A DNA stretch of 10,943 nucleotides from Diplocarpon mali (GCA_024741835.1 JAENRP010000675.1:1-10943); one strand, 5' to 3'; positions 1 to 9,051 are shown, counted from the stretch's first letter. A program made the numbers and translations. Notes: generated by a model from the sequence alone, not told the origin.

Positions 1-1
1 A

Positions 2-235
2 AACTTAAGCGATTTATAATCCTTACTTATAATTTAATAATATTAATATATATTTGACCTTAGTGCTTATAATAGCTATTAATTTTTACTTTTTACTTCT
101 TTATAATATAAGTCTACTATATAGTACTATTATACTTTTAAATATACTTTTCCGACCTTTTATATTTACTTAATTAAAATTAGTATATATCTTAAGCTTT
201 ACGCTTATATATTTTATTAGTTTATATCTTACCTT
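2..235 (-). other. Copia RNase H domain, truncated by window edge
   Basis: On the minus strand the frame reads KIYTNFN (173-190; the first acidic residue is Asn), then GRKS, a YSRLIL stretch, SKK-x-KLIAIISTKVKYI (about 55-115) and LLNYK. This matches the copia pattern W-x-S-K-K-Q-x-x-I-A-x-S-S-T-E-A-E-Y, with the Glu codons changed to Lys. It continues past base 1. Confidence 0.88.
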
Positions 236-309
236 TTATATAATTATCAATCGAAGGTACTTTTTAAATCGCTTAACTGCATTCTTATATTAAATTGTTA
301 GATCCTTTA

Positions 310-1141
310 AGTTCTAATTAAGTTACTTAATAATAAAGGCAATATCTAGTCTTATATATACTATAGTATATATAATCGCTTTAATATCCTATTAATACTT
401 CTTTAGATCTTCTCTTTACTTATTTTTATTAGTAGGCTTTAACTTAATATACTTTCCTTTAATTAAAGTACGCTTTAACTTAAAGTTAAAAGTATAAGTA
501 AAGAGTCCTATTCGGTCTAGGATCTTTTTAATATAATACTCTTAATTTAACTAAAGTTCTTAAGTAAAATAGTTCCTTATAATATAAATGTTAAAGATCT
601 TATAAATTCCCTTTAGATCCTTAGTATTAAAACGTTTTCGAATTATTATAAAGAACTAATCTAATTAAGTAGTTATTTTTATAACTATAGCAATATTATT
701 AATATATAGTAGCAATTTGATTCTACGCTTAGTATAGGTAAATAAATAAGGGTTAGCTAGACTTTAAACGAATCCTATTTCTATTAAAGCAAAGCTATAT
801 AAGAGGTTTTAATTATAAGCTGATTATTTAAGTCTATAGATATTATAAAGTATATAAAGAGAGTGGCTAATATATATAAGAATACCATTAGGTTAAAAGA
901 GAAAAATCCGTTCCTTTATAATTGCTTTAATAAATGTATTTTTAATATTATACTATCTATATTTAAAGTCCTTAGCGGCTACTATTATTATAAATATATA
1001 AAAGGTATTTATACAAACTATTAGCGCAAATATATTAAAGTAGTCTTCTTTATACTATTAGAAAAAGCCTTTAGCTATAAGCCTTACCTTATAATGCTTT
1101 AGGATTCTATCTATATATATTTTAATTATAAAGACCCACTT
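310..1141 (-). other. Copia reverse transcriptase domain
   Basis: The minus strand opens with KWVF at 1130-1141, then YKVRLIAKGF, EDYFNIFAL, VAAKDFKYR-x-YNIKNTF (first catalytic region) and RIFLF. Later come Tyr-Ile-Asn-Asn at 695-706, where YVDD is expected with both aspartates changed to Asn by G-to-A, KRFNTKDLKGIYKI, and YIKKILDR near 520. The closing YIRLDIAFIIKQL (about 310-370) corresponds to the conserved copia RPDI region. This motif order is diagnostic of Ty1/copia RT. Active-site loss and stops make it inactive. Confidence 0.93.
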
Positions 1142-1649
1142 TATTAATACTAGGTTTATATCCTTTAGTATTAGTTCCTCTATTTATATACTATTTATAA
1201 TAAGAGAGCTTATCTCCTCTTAAATTGCCTTATTTTATACTATTCTATTCTTTAAATCGTTAATAGCTTTATTATATATCTTTAGAAGAGAGATTTTCAT
1301 TATCCCTTTAATAGCTAAGAACGCATTATCTTTATTAAAGCTCTATTAAAGTTCAAGCTTATAGATCTTATATACTATTATAGCTTAGATATACTTAGAC
1401 TTACGTTCGTTTAAGGTATCTTCTAATTTTAAATCTTTATTCCTCTTTAAAGATATAGGTTCAGCTATAGGTTCTATAAGCTTATTATTTAAGAAACCGC
1501 TTTCTAATAGTAGAGGCTTATTATTACTTATACCTATTTTAGGAATATCTTTTACTATAGGTACTTTAACTAAAGGAATAATAATATTGAAGTTATTTTA
1601 TACTTTAAGTAGTTCGCAGATAATAGGAATAGTCTATTCGGCCTTTAGG

Positions 1650-1676
1650 CGATTAGTAGGTTGTCGATTAGTAGGT
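1650..1676. repeat. Short direct repeat, period 15, in copia linker
   Basis: CGATTAGTAGGT occurs at 1650-1661 and 1665-1676. On the minus strand it encodes two consecutive PTNR units within the variable linker between integrase and RT, a region that tolerates length change. Confidence 0.6.
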
Positions 1677-1814
1677 ACGCTTAATATGCTTAAGCTAAGA
1701 GAAAGGGGTTATTAGTTCGGCTTAATAGTATTACCATTAAGTAGTATACCTTACAAATCTCTAAGTATATAGAGCTTTAAAGATAGCTCCTTCTTATTTC
1801 GAGATTCGTCGAAC

Positions 1815-1819
1815 TCAAC
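1815..1819. repeat. Target-site duplication TCAAC, left copy
   Basis: The 5 bases directly before the 5' LTR are TCAAC, repeated exactly at 9374-9378 directly after the 3' LTR. Five base pairs is the usual duplication for Ty3/gypsy integrases. The bases belong to the copia pol on the minus strand (GTTGA, within the Val-Glu codons of the motif after the integrase core). Confidence 0.93.
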
Positions 1820-1977
1820 TGTAACGGCTGCACCCCCAACTGGTGCAATTACCTAGGAGTACGGCGTTTTAAGGTTTTGCAATCTCGATTCGATATAGGG
1901 TTATTTCGAATCGACCCCGAAGTTGCAAAAGGATATTCTTATATAATATTACGTAAATAGGCAAAGAGCTTTAAGCT

Positions 1978-1992
1978 ACTTATATATATAAG
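1978..1992 (+). promoter_or_regulatory. Predicted LTR promoter, TATA motif
   Basis: A long alternating TATATATATA run follows ACT and precedes AGGGAGAAGGG. The same motif sits at offset 161 in the 3' LTR, where it is unmutated despite the surrounding transitions. As it is already TA-only it cannot be eroded by RIP, so conservation alone is weak support. Its place about 45 bp before the AACTTCTTCG segment fits a polymerase II start there. Confidence 0.55.
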
Positions 1993-2024
1993 GGAGAAGG
2001 GCTCTCTTATAGGGAGGGCTCTTT

Positions 2025-2037
2025 AACTTCTTCGTTT
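2025..2037 (+). promoter_or_regulatory. Predicted mRNA 5' end that pairs with the primer-binding site
   Basis: AACTTCTTCGTTT is identical in both LTRs (other copy at 9272-9284). It is complementary to 2129-2141 and is the candidate self-primer and start of the R region. The start site itself is inferred from the TATA distance and the complementarity only. Confidence 0.55.
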
Positions 2038-2128
2038 CCTTTGTATTAGACCTATAGAATACGCCTTTTGCACCACTTCTTACTACTATACTTGATCTTA
2101 CACTTCGGCAGTTCTGTATTATTATATT

Positions 2129-2141
2129 AAATGAAGAAGTT
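2129..2141 (+). promoter_or_regulatory. Putative self-priming primer-binding site
   Basis: AAATGAAGAAGTT, two bases after the LTR end. Its reverse complement, AACTTCTTCATTT, matches AACTTCTTCGTTT at 2025-2037 inside the LTR at 12 of 13 positions, and the one mismatch would be a G-U pair in RNA or a former CG turned TG by mutation. That LTR segment lies about 45 bp after the TATA motif, where the transcript should begin. Known biology: Tf1 and related fungal chromoviruses prime reverse transcription with the folded-back 5' end of their own mRNA instead of a tRNA. I infer the same here. I could not match this segment to a tRNA 3' end. Confidence 0.7.
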
Positions 2142-2435
2142 CTTCTCTACTAAGGACGGCTTTTAATAATATCCTACCCTCTTTGAAAATCGATTTGCGG
2201 TTATTTCGACTTTCAATAAAGTCAGGATCCTAGAGATCTCTTAGACAAACTAGGAGCTTAAGTATAGCTTATTAACTAGTATAATCGAGGAACGCTTTTA
2301 CTAGCCGGATTTTCTTAACTACTCCTTTTATAGAAGTACTATAGGCAGAAGTTAAGAGAGCACTATACTACTAGAACCCTTTTTCTATAGAACCCCTTTT
2401 TTAACCAAATTACTACTAAAACCAAAATCGGTAAA
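2142..2435 (+). other. Chromovirus leader between primer site and gag
   Basis: About 290 bp with no recognisable domain. In the gag frame (codons starting at positions divisible by 3) the stretch from about 2343 to 2435 has only one stop, so gag might begin further upstream than the ATG at 2436. A packaging signal is expected here in such elements but none can be identified by eye. Confidence 0.5.
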
Positions 2436-3850
2436 ATGAATTCCCTATTAGCCGGAAGTTAGCAAACTCAAAATATACCTAGTTCGTTTAGGGAAGTAGC
2501 TTTTATAAGGAGTACCCTTACCCTAGCCCTTAAGGCCAGACCTTCCTCTACTATTAAGGGCAAGAGATAATAATACTATAGCTAAGCCAATTGAGATAAA
2601 TAAGACTTTTCAAACCTAAACGTCTTATAAGGAATAGTCTTAGGTTTAAAGGAATCCTTATAACGCTAAGATCAATCTAATCGATAATTATAAAGCGAGA
2701 TTAGTAAGATTGCCTAGGCTATCTCTAGCCTAAAGACCCTAGCTTATTAAAGCTAAGAGACAGCTTAGCGCGTATATTAGACTATTAAGCGAGAATCCAC
2801 TTACCTTTAATAAAGTAAGACCTAGCCTCCTTTAGAAGTCGATATAAAGGCAAAACAGACGAAAATTCAGCTAATTAAAAAGATCATCCCCTTTAATAAT
2901 AGGACCTCCTTAATATATAAGCAGTAGTTAGCTTTAGTCTAAGACCGATTATAAGTTAATGCCGACTTATATCCGAATAAGTGAGCTCGCCGAGCCCTTA
3001 TTTAAGGATCTACTATAGGATAAGCCCGAACGTACCTTGAACCCTAGTACCTTTCGAAGACTAACCCCTTTCGAAACTATTAAGAAATAGTAGAACTGCT
3101 AAGCAATTACTTTTTAATTAGCTAAGAGGTAGACCTGTTTTAATCTACTTTCCATTACCTCTATATAAGAGAAGCCGGTTATTCTAAAGAAACTTTCCCT
3201 TAGTTTTAAGCTTGATTCTAATTAGCTGCGATCTAAAGAGAGGTCTTAAGATCTAAGTAATTCTTCTTTATATAAAATAAGATTACCTCTTAGCTTAAAG
3301 CTACTTACGCCTTAGCTAAGGCCTTTTAAAGGAAGGACTATACTATTATAATTAACTAATTGAACGCCCTTAATGCTAAATGCTAAAGTAACTAACTTCT
3401 TAACCCTTCGACTAGAAGTAAGGCAACCTTAGTATTATATTAAAAGATATCCGGTTTGCTCCTTAATAAGACCGCTTATAGTCCGAGCGCTAGAAGTACT
3501 ACCTGGGTTTCTAGGTCACTAGCCCTAAAGCCGACTACCCCTTTTCGCTAAGATACGCCAGCTAAGGCTAATTCTCCTACTTTACCCTTTAAGTAAGCTA
3601 CCTACTAAACCTATAGTAAAACGGGTCACTATAAGACCGAGTATCCTTTTATAAGTAAGATCAATGCCTTAAAAGATATAAAAGAAGCTGATCTAACTTT
3701 AGACTTAACTAAGAATAAGGTTAAAATAGAAGAAGATTAGAAAAATAAAGAGGCCTAGGAAAAGACTCCTACTTAGGCCTGCGAAAGTGCGACTTATTAA
3801 AGCTAGATCTTAACTTTTTAATAGAAGGGAAGCAATTCCTAACCTCTTAT
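2436..3850 (+). pseudogene. gag: gag (capsid/nucleocapsid) of the chromovirus, RIP-inactivated
   Basis: Degenerate Gag polyprotein, which would form the virus-like particle and bind the element RNA. The ATG at 2436 opens a frame (Met-Asn-Ser-Leu-Leu-Ala-Gly) that continues to the zinc knuckle. The part around 3030-3350 reads like a retrotransposon capsid domain (short motifs such as NPFRNY, then FHYLYIREAG and RKDYTI), followed by a polar linker and the knuckle at 3603-3644. Many TAA/TAG codons interrupt it, as expected from former CAA, CAG and TGG codons. Length to the pol shift is about 470 codons, normal for the family. The start is uncertain because the frame upstream is also fairly open. 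It overlaps pol, which lies in the -1 frame. Confidence 0.85.
3603..3644 (+). other. Gag CCHC zinc knuckle with all three cysteines mutated
   Basis: In the gag frame the spacing is Y-x2-Y-x4-H-x4-Y, with SKTG between the second position and His and YKTE before the last. This is exactly the C-x2-C-x4-H-x4-C nucleocapsid knuckle with each TGY codon changed to TAY, a G-to-A transition at TpG. The histidine codon CAC (3627-3629) remains. The RNA-binding fold would be lost. Confidence 0.85.
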
Positions 3851-4160
3851 ACTATTAGTATAAATGGACTTAAAGTATTATTATTAGCTTTAGTAAATAC
3901 TAAAGCCTTTAATTACCTATTTTTAAATCGTTCCCTTTCTATATGTCTTTTAAAAGCGATTAGCTTTAAAATTCTTCCTCTTCTAGCCCTTATTCCTATC
4001 TATAGATTTTAAAATACTATTTATATATAAGCTATGCACTATATATGCTTTTACTTAACAATTAATAAAAGGCGTATTTATAACTGCCCTTAGGTTATTC
4101 TCAACTTAGGCTAGCGCAATGCTATTATTAGAGTCAAATGGATACGCCGATTCCAATTTA
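3840..4160 (+). other. Pol domain: retropepsin-type aspartic protease
   Basis: The pol frame gives a hydrophobic strand ISINGLKVLLLALV followed by Asn-Thr-Lys-Ala at 3896-3907. This sits where the catalytic Asp-Thr-Gly-Ala is expected, and both changes (GAC to AAT, GGA to AAA) can be made by transitions. Further on, a strand close to VILNLG is followed by NAIIRVKWIRRF, matching the usual ILG-x-x-x-L region of retrotransposon proteases. The catalytic Asp is lost, so the domain would be dead even without stops. In an intact element it would cleave Gag-Pol. Confidence 0.8.
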
Positions 4161-4749
4161 AACTTAATCTAAAGGAAAACTGATTCATATAGCCTTTATA
4201 TTACCCCCTATCTCCCTAATTTGCAAAAGAAATCGTCATTCGTCTTCCTCCTTTTAAAGGACTTCGGATCTAAGCCAATTATTAAGCTAATATTAATTAT
4301 AAAAAATTGGAAATAGCTATAGATAAAGCTTAATAAATCAATAGAAGATAGTCTTATATCAATTTAATAGTCTTAGCTAGGCGCAAGATCCTTATTATTA
4401 TTATTAAGCTAGCGCCTCTGCCTATAACTAAGCCAGATCTAAGAAAACAGTCTAATACAAATTGACTATAATCTGATCTTATTCGCAAATGCCCTAAAGC
4501 TAGAGTTCCTATTTGCGAAATTAGTACTAATACCTTTTATTATAATATAAAGCATAAGGAGACTGAGTTCTTTTAAACTAATATTTATAAAGTAGATAGG
4601 ATTTTAAAGGAAAGATATAAGCCTAAGAATCCTAATATTAAAAAGCCAATTAATAATCGACTTTTGAAATAGTACTAATCTTTAAGATAAGCCTTCTTAA
4701 AAAGGGACGCAGATACCCTCCCTTCCTATCGGTACTACAATTATGAGAT

Positions 4750-5420
4750 ATAGCTAAAAGGGCCCTTGCCTAATGCCTATTTGCCCCTTTACCGTCAATC
4801 TACTAAAGAGCTTAAGGTTATAAAGGAGTACTTACTTAAGAATTTAAACAAAGGCTTTATTAAAATAAGTACTAGTCCCTTTGCTTTGCTAATACTATTT
4901 ATAAAGAAGGCCGATAGTAGCCTTTGATTTTGCATAGACTATCGGAAGCTAAACGCACTAACTTAAAAGGACGCTTACCTAATTCTAAGGATAGATAAGC
5001 TTTTAAAGCAAGTATCTAAAGCTAAGATTTTTATAAAACTGGATATTTAAGCCGCTTTTAATCGAATACAAATAGACCTTAAATCAAAGGAATATACTAC
5101 CTTTCGAATAAGGTATAGATCCTATAAATGCAAGGTTCTCTCATTCGGCCTTTATAATAGACCTAGAACTTACTAGCAGTATATAAATAATATTCTTTTA
5201 AATTACTTAAATGATTTTTATATAATATATTTAAACGATATTTTAATTTACTCTAAGAATATTAAGGAGTACTAGAGTTATATTAAAAAGGTACTAAAAC
5301 GACTCTTAAAGGCTAGCCTTTAAGCAGATATTAAGAAGTGCGAGTTCTATATTACTTAAACTTAATATCTTAAATATATTCTAATAATAACTAGGATCGA
5401 ACCGGACCTTGAAAAGGTCG
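4750..5420 (+). other. Pol domain: reverse transcriptase, Ty3/gypsy type
   Basis: Clear RT motifs in order in one frame: the lead-in GPLPNAYLPLYRQST, the SPFALLILFIKKAD block, FCIDYRKLNALT, then KLDI-x-AAFNRI (first catalytic Asp, codon 5042-5044), the FRIRYRSYKCKVLSFGL block, and Tyr-Leu-Asn-Asp at 5228-5239 where YLDD is expected. The first of the two active-site aspartates is Asn (GAC to AAC); the second (GAT, 5237-5239) remains. Several stops interrupt it. The motif order and the FGL stretch identify Ty3/gypsy rather than copia. Confidence 0.95.
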
Positions 5421-6060
5421 AACTATTATGCAATTAAAAGTACTTAAAAACTATTATTAAAGTAAAGTCCTACTTAGGATTTTATAAGTTCTATTAGCAA
5501 TTTATTTGCAACTTTAGATTAATTACCAAACCCCTTTCTATTCTAACCTAACTAATAGTACCTTAGAATTAGATAGAAGAGTGCCGAATCGCTTTTAAAG
5601 AGCTTTGTAAGCAATTGCTCTCGATTTAGCGAATTTACCATTTTAACCCTAACTTGCTTATAAAGCTAGAAACTAATACTTCTAATAGCATTATTGCTAA
5701 AGTACTTTCTTAATAATACTCTAATAAGCAATAGTACCTAATTGGCTTTTATTTATATATACTCTTTAGCTATAATCCTAATTAGGAAATATATAATAAG
5801 GAACTCTTTACTATTATTAAATCCTATTATAAATGGAAACCTAAGCTTATATCACTTAAAGAGCAAGTTGATATTTACTTAGATTACCGCTCCCTTAAGT
5901 ACTTTATAACTACTAAGGTTCTAATTGCGAAATAGTGCCAAGAGATGGAATTTTTATCTAATTTCAATTTTCGAATTATATATACTTTTAGCAAAGACAA
6001 CTAAAAGGCTAATATTCTTAGCCACCAAGAGCAGGATATACTAGTCTATAAATAAGCGAA
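5420..6060 (+). other. Pol domain: RNase H and connection
   Basis: After RT the frame shows SYLGFYKFY, then an RNase H core: the first acidic position is Asn in ETNTSN (5675-5677, normally Asp), Glu is kept in YNKELF (5801-5803), and Asp is kept in LDYRSLKYF (5882-5884). The final KDN-x-KANILS stretch is the usual end of the Ty3 RNase H domain. It would degrade the RNA strand during reverse transcription. Two of the visible acidic residues survive, but stops are frequent. Confidence 0.88.
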
Positions 6061-6389
6061 GCTAGATAGCTAATCTTAGGTTCTAATTTCCCCTACTCAA
6101 TTAGACCCTTAAATTAATACCAAACTAGCTAATAAATTTCTCGCCGAATCCGCTAAGGGCACCCTTACCTTAATATCAACTGATACTCCTAATTCGACCT
6201 CGAATCGACCTAAGGATTCCTTTAATTTAATCGAAAAGCTTTATTAAAATAATCGTAAATCCTTTTAAGAGATTCGCACCGACTTCCTTAAGAACTACTC
6301 TTTAAAAGACAGATTGCTTTACTTTAAAGAGCGTCTTTATATATACTATAATACTCCCTTATATACTTGTCTAATTTAGGAAGCTTATA

Positions 6390-7460
6390 ACTAACCTTTA
6401 AGCGCGCACCCTAGTAGTTTAAAGACCTATTAGCTACTTGCTCTTAAATACTATTAGGTTAAGATAGGTTCAGATTGCAAAAGATTTATTACAAACTATA
6501 GACCTTATTAATTCTTACATTCGAAGACAATTAAATAATAAGGCCTTTTGCAGCTCCTTCCTATTCCTAATTATCCTATATAGTACTTATATATAGATTT
6601 TAAGGATTTCCTTCCTAATAAGCATAGTTTTGATCGAATCTTAGTTTTTATAAACCGACTTAGTAAAAGTACTATTATAATCCCTTATTAAAAAGATATT
6701 AACACTTAAGGAACTATACGATTATTTATTTAATAGATTTATGAATTCGGCTATACTTTAAAGACAATTATCTTAGACCAAGGCCTCTAATTCGTCTCCT
6801 TATTTTAAAGAGAGTTCTACTATATTATCAGTATTAAGATTAAACTCTCTATAGCATACTATAAAGAGACTAATAGCTAAATGGAGATTATGAATAAGTA
6901 TATTGATTTAAGGCTATAGCCTTTTATTAATTACTATTAAGATAATTAGAGTAAGCTAATCCTATTAATAGATCATACGCAATCTACCCTCCTTTATGCT
7001 TCTATTAGTATAATCCTATATTAGCTTAAGTATAGAGTTATACCTTAGATAAGTTGGGACTAGATCTCTTTAAATATATTAAGCTTATAAGAGAGATTAA
7101 ACTAAGCAAAGGCTAGGCTAATAGTAGAGAGGATACACGCAGCTTAAGAAGTAGCGAAAGGCAATATAGAACGCGCTTAAGAGAAAATGCGTAAGTCTAT
7201 AAATCAATATTAAAGGGAGATTGATTAAAAACCTAAAGATATAGTCTACCTTTTAATAAAAAATCTTAAGAACTACCGCCTTAGTAGAAAACTAGCCAAT
7301 TAATAGGAAGGCCCCTTTAAGGTTCTTAAAAAGGTAGGCAATTTATATTAGATCAAGCTGCTTATAAGTTTTATAATATATAATATCTTTATATTAAAGC
7401 TACTATTCAAAGATCTATAGAACCCTTTATTAAGTTAGAAATAACCCTAGCCTACTATAG
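6390..7460 (+). other. Pol domain: integrase (HHCC zinc finger and DDE core)
   Basis: The N-terminal zinc finger is recognisable: His at 6407-6409, then a Tyr-rich stretch, then Tyr-Arg-Pro-Tyr at 6497-6508, where Cys-x2-Cys is expected (TGT to TAT twice). The catalytic triad is kept: Asp 6596-6598, Asp 6776-6778 (in LDQGL) and Glu 6884-6886, with 35 residues between the second Asp and Glu, the canonical DD35E spacing. The GPF/Y-like module (GPFKVLKKVGN) follows around 7310. Stops elsewhere and loss of the zinc ligands make it inactive. Confidence 0.92.
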
Positions 7461-7477
7461 AAAAGATTGCTAAGTAA

Positions 7478-7627
7478 GAAGAGTATAAAGTATTTAAAAT
7501 ATTAAGTATACGCCTATCTTAAGAGAACCTAAAGTACTAAGTCAAATAGACTAATTATAACTTTAATTTAAGTTAGTATCGCGCTTTAAATTTTATAGGA
7601 TCCTTATATAAGATTCGCGACTTTTAT
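7478..7627 (+). other. Pol C-terminal chromodomain
   Basis: The frame gives EEYKVFKILSIRLS, then LKY-x-VK-x-TNYNFNLS-x-Y and ALNFIGS. This has the chromodomain pattern: an N-terminal E-(Y/W)-x-V strand, a central KYxVKWxGY motif whose Trp codon is now TAG, and the W-x-P-x-x-N-like end. In chromoviruses this module guides integration toward marked heterochromatin. That fits its finding in an already repeat-rich place, though that link is inference. Confidence 0.87.
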
Positions 7628-7768
7628 TAAGCTAATCCTATAAAGCTAGGACTACCTTAAAACCTATAAGCTTAGCTAAAGGCTTAGAAAAGTGGTATAG
7701 ATAATTACAATCACTTAAAGGATAATAGGCTAGATGCGAAATAGGTTAGTAAATAAATCTAAAAATAT

Positions 7769-7782
7769 AAAAAAAAAAAAAA
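7769..7782 (+). repeat. A14 homopolymer in a lysine-rich linker
   Basis: A run of 14 A inside a purine-rich stretch (about 7757-7810) between the chromodomain and the downstream tail. In the pol frame it reads as Lys/Arg/Asn codons. It marks the boundary where pol homology ends. Confidence 0.7.
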
Positions 7783-7822
7783 GGAGAAAAATAATAAAAA
7801 TAGAAAAACAATAACACTAGGC

Positions 7823-8776
7823 CTACTGCCCCCTTCCTCTTACAAATCCTCTAACCCCTCCTCCTCTGCGCTTAAGGAGATAAGCTCTAACTCCGTTCTA
7901 AAGCTAGAGCTCGGCTCTTATCTATGCCCCCGCCTGGAACAACCCTAACCTCCTTTTATTGCTACTAGCGCCGCCCTACTAGCCGCTACGCCTAATGCTA
8001 CCCTTATTACTATAAGCCCTCCTCCCCTTATAAAAGACTCTGCCGCTATAGCAGTCTGCTCTACTAATATAGTAATAGACCCTAGGAGGCCTAGTATAGT
8101 TCGGCTGGATTGCTCTAACCTTATTAGCTAAGATTTAATAAGGTTGCTATATTCCTATAAGAAAGTTAGCAATCGATTTAATACTAATTCGAGTTTAATT
8201 TATAGCAACTATCGCCTAAATCCCCTTTAGCTAGCTTACTATAGCCTTAGCTATAAAGCAAAGCTCCGCAAGGCTAGCATACTTAAATTGAAAGCGGCTA
8301 ATCAAAGCCTCTGCGCTAGCTATTAGTAAGAGGTTAATAAGAATCTAGGCGCGCTAGACCGCCTTCTAATAGAGCATCTTGCGGTTCCCTACTAAAACTG
8401 TATATACGTCCTTATTATTATCGTCGTTATCCCCTTCTTACTACTAAAGAGCCTCCCCCCGCTACTCCTTAAGGGCCGCAGATAGTACTGCGAACTCCTT
8501 ACTAATATAAGAGGAAAGCTATAAATAAGTATTAGCGTAACTAAAACTTTAGACTCGATTCGGAGTACTTATAAGAATATACTCCACCTTTTACTTTTAG
8601 CACTAGTAGCACTTCTTATTACGCTCCGATTCAAACTTGCATTTATATGCGATATTACGCATAAGATACCGCACGTACTAGCAATAACAAATGCAGTAGG
8701 CCACCGCAAGGGCGCCTAATAGCAAAGGGATCGGCACTACGCATATTAAACGCAATTCGACCCTGGACTAGGGTAA
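7823..8776 (+). pseudogene. Unassigned in-frame tail after the chromodomain
   Basis: I do not recognise this protein. In the same frame as pol, about 318 codons can be read up to a TAA at 8774-8776, with stop codons no denser than in pol and all explicable by transitions. First comes a Ser/Pro/Ala-rich low-complexity part (about 7823-8090). Next, at about 8216-8375, is a charged stretch with heptad-like hydrophobics (ALDRLL, ILKLKAANQSL), a possible coiled coil. Then come two hydrophobic runs (about 8402-8449 and 8579-8630). Hydrophobicity here is inflated because transitions turn Pro, Thr, Ser and Ala codons into Leu, Ile and Val. It may be a C-terminal extension of Pol or a separate third ORF; an envelope-like protein is not supported. 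Confidence 0.5.
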
Positions 8777-9051
8777 ACTTACTTATAATAGTTAGTAGTA
8801 GTAGTAGTAATTATTTCTACTACTATGCATTAGCCTTATACTATTGTAATAGGAGTAGGGGACTTATGCGATTATATATAATTATTATATTAAGAAAGGA
8901 AGATCCTATAAGAGGGAAAAACAAATTTAAGTGCATAACGCAACTTACACTAAACTAAATATAAAATAGTACTATTTGTATAATAACGCGCTAAGTATAT
9001 TACCGTACGAAAATCGTCACAACCTACTAACGCTTATAAGCAAGCGTTCTT
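8777..9051 (+). other. Chromovirus 3' untranslated region
   Basis: About 275 bp with no frame worth reading, between the tail and the polypurine tract. It holds a short TAG trinucleotide run near 8793-8809 and an associated small inverted repeat. Nothing else was identified. Confidence 0.5.
8793..8825. repeat. TAG trinucleotide run with hairpin potential
   Basis: About five TAG units, followed after a 9-base A/T spacer by CTACTACTA (8817-8825), the exact reverse complement of TAGTAGTAG at 8799-8807. The TAG units could derive from CAG or TGG units. A function is not implied. Confidence 0.6.

Larger units (their letters stand above)
1..1819 (-). pseudogene. pol: Ty1/copia pol, 3' part (linker, RT, RNase H), RIP-inactivated, runs off window
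   Basis: Read on the minus strand in one frame (lowest base of each codon equals 2 modulo 3), this is the C-terminal half of a copia polyprotein. From 1819 downward it starts with VEFDES, the motif after the copia integrase core, then a variable Pro/Asn/Lys-rich linker, an E-E-x-S-S-L stretch, the RT from 1141 downward and the RNase H to base 1. No indels are needed over 1.8 kb, but TAA/TAG codons are frequent. The chromovirus interrupts it at 1819/9379 and the frame resumes on the other side. The C-terminus and the downstream LTR lie beyond base 1. Confidence 0.92.
1820..2126 (+). repeat. 5' LTR of the chromovirus
   Basis: 307 bp, starting TGTAAC and ending GTTATA-like (ATTATA here). It aligns end to end with 9067-9373 with no indel and about 33 differences by manual count, of which 32 are transitions and one (T/G, in the TTGCA versus GTATA stretch) is a transversion. 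Bounds are fixed by the target duplication TCAAC at 1815-1819 and by the matching end of the other LTR. It contains a TATA motif (about 1980-1990), two closely spaced GGGCTCT copies and an AACTTCTTCGTTT segment that is complementary to the sequence just after the LTR. Confidence 0.95.
3749..7762 (+). pseudogene. pol: pol polyprotein of the chromovirus, RIP-inactivated
   Basis: Degenerate Pol with protease, reverse transcriptase, RNase H, integrase and chromodomain, in that order. All lie in a single frame (codon starts equal 2 modulo 3) from about 3749 to at least 7762, with no net frameshift over about 4 kb. It is -1 relative to gag, with an overlap of roughly 100 bp, consistent with expression by -1 ribosomal frameshifting, although the original slip site is no longer legible. 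Most in-frame stops are TAA or TAG; TGA is rare, for example 4925-4927, probably from CGA. Length of about 1,340 codons is usual for fungal chromoviruses. The true C-terminus is unclear because the same frame continues, after a lysine-rich A tract, into an unassigned tail. Confidence 0.93.

Noticed and set aside
1..1819. Host gene in the left flank
   Set aside because: All readable motifs there belong to copia RT and RNase H on the minus strand; no plus-strand coding signal is seen.
2127..2150. Ordinary tRNA primer-binding site after the 5' LTR
   Set aside because: No TGG-start tRNA complement is recognisable, even allowing for transitions, and complementarity to the element's own LTR explains the segment better.
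2147..2156. CTACTAAGGA shared between the leader (near 2147) and the right flank (near 9378) as evidence of a larger duplication
   Set aside because: The match stops after about 10 bases, and the exact 5-bp TSD with restored copia frame already explains the right flank.
7769..7782. A14 tract as the poly(A) end of a LINE or processed pseudogene
   Set aside because: It lies inside a continuous pol-frame reading, coding for lysines, with no flanking duplication or new element boundary.
8402..8630. Two hydrophobic stretches as transmembrane segments of an envelope protein
   Set aside because: Transitions turn Pro, Thr, Ser and Ala codons into Leu, Ile and Val, so hydrophobicity is inflated; no signal peptide, fusion or glycoprotein features are visible.
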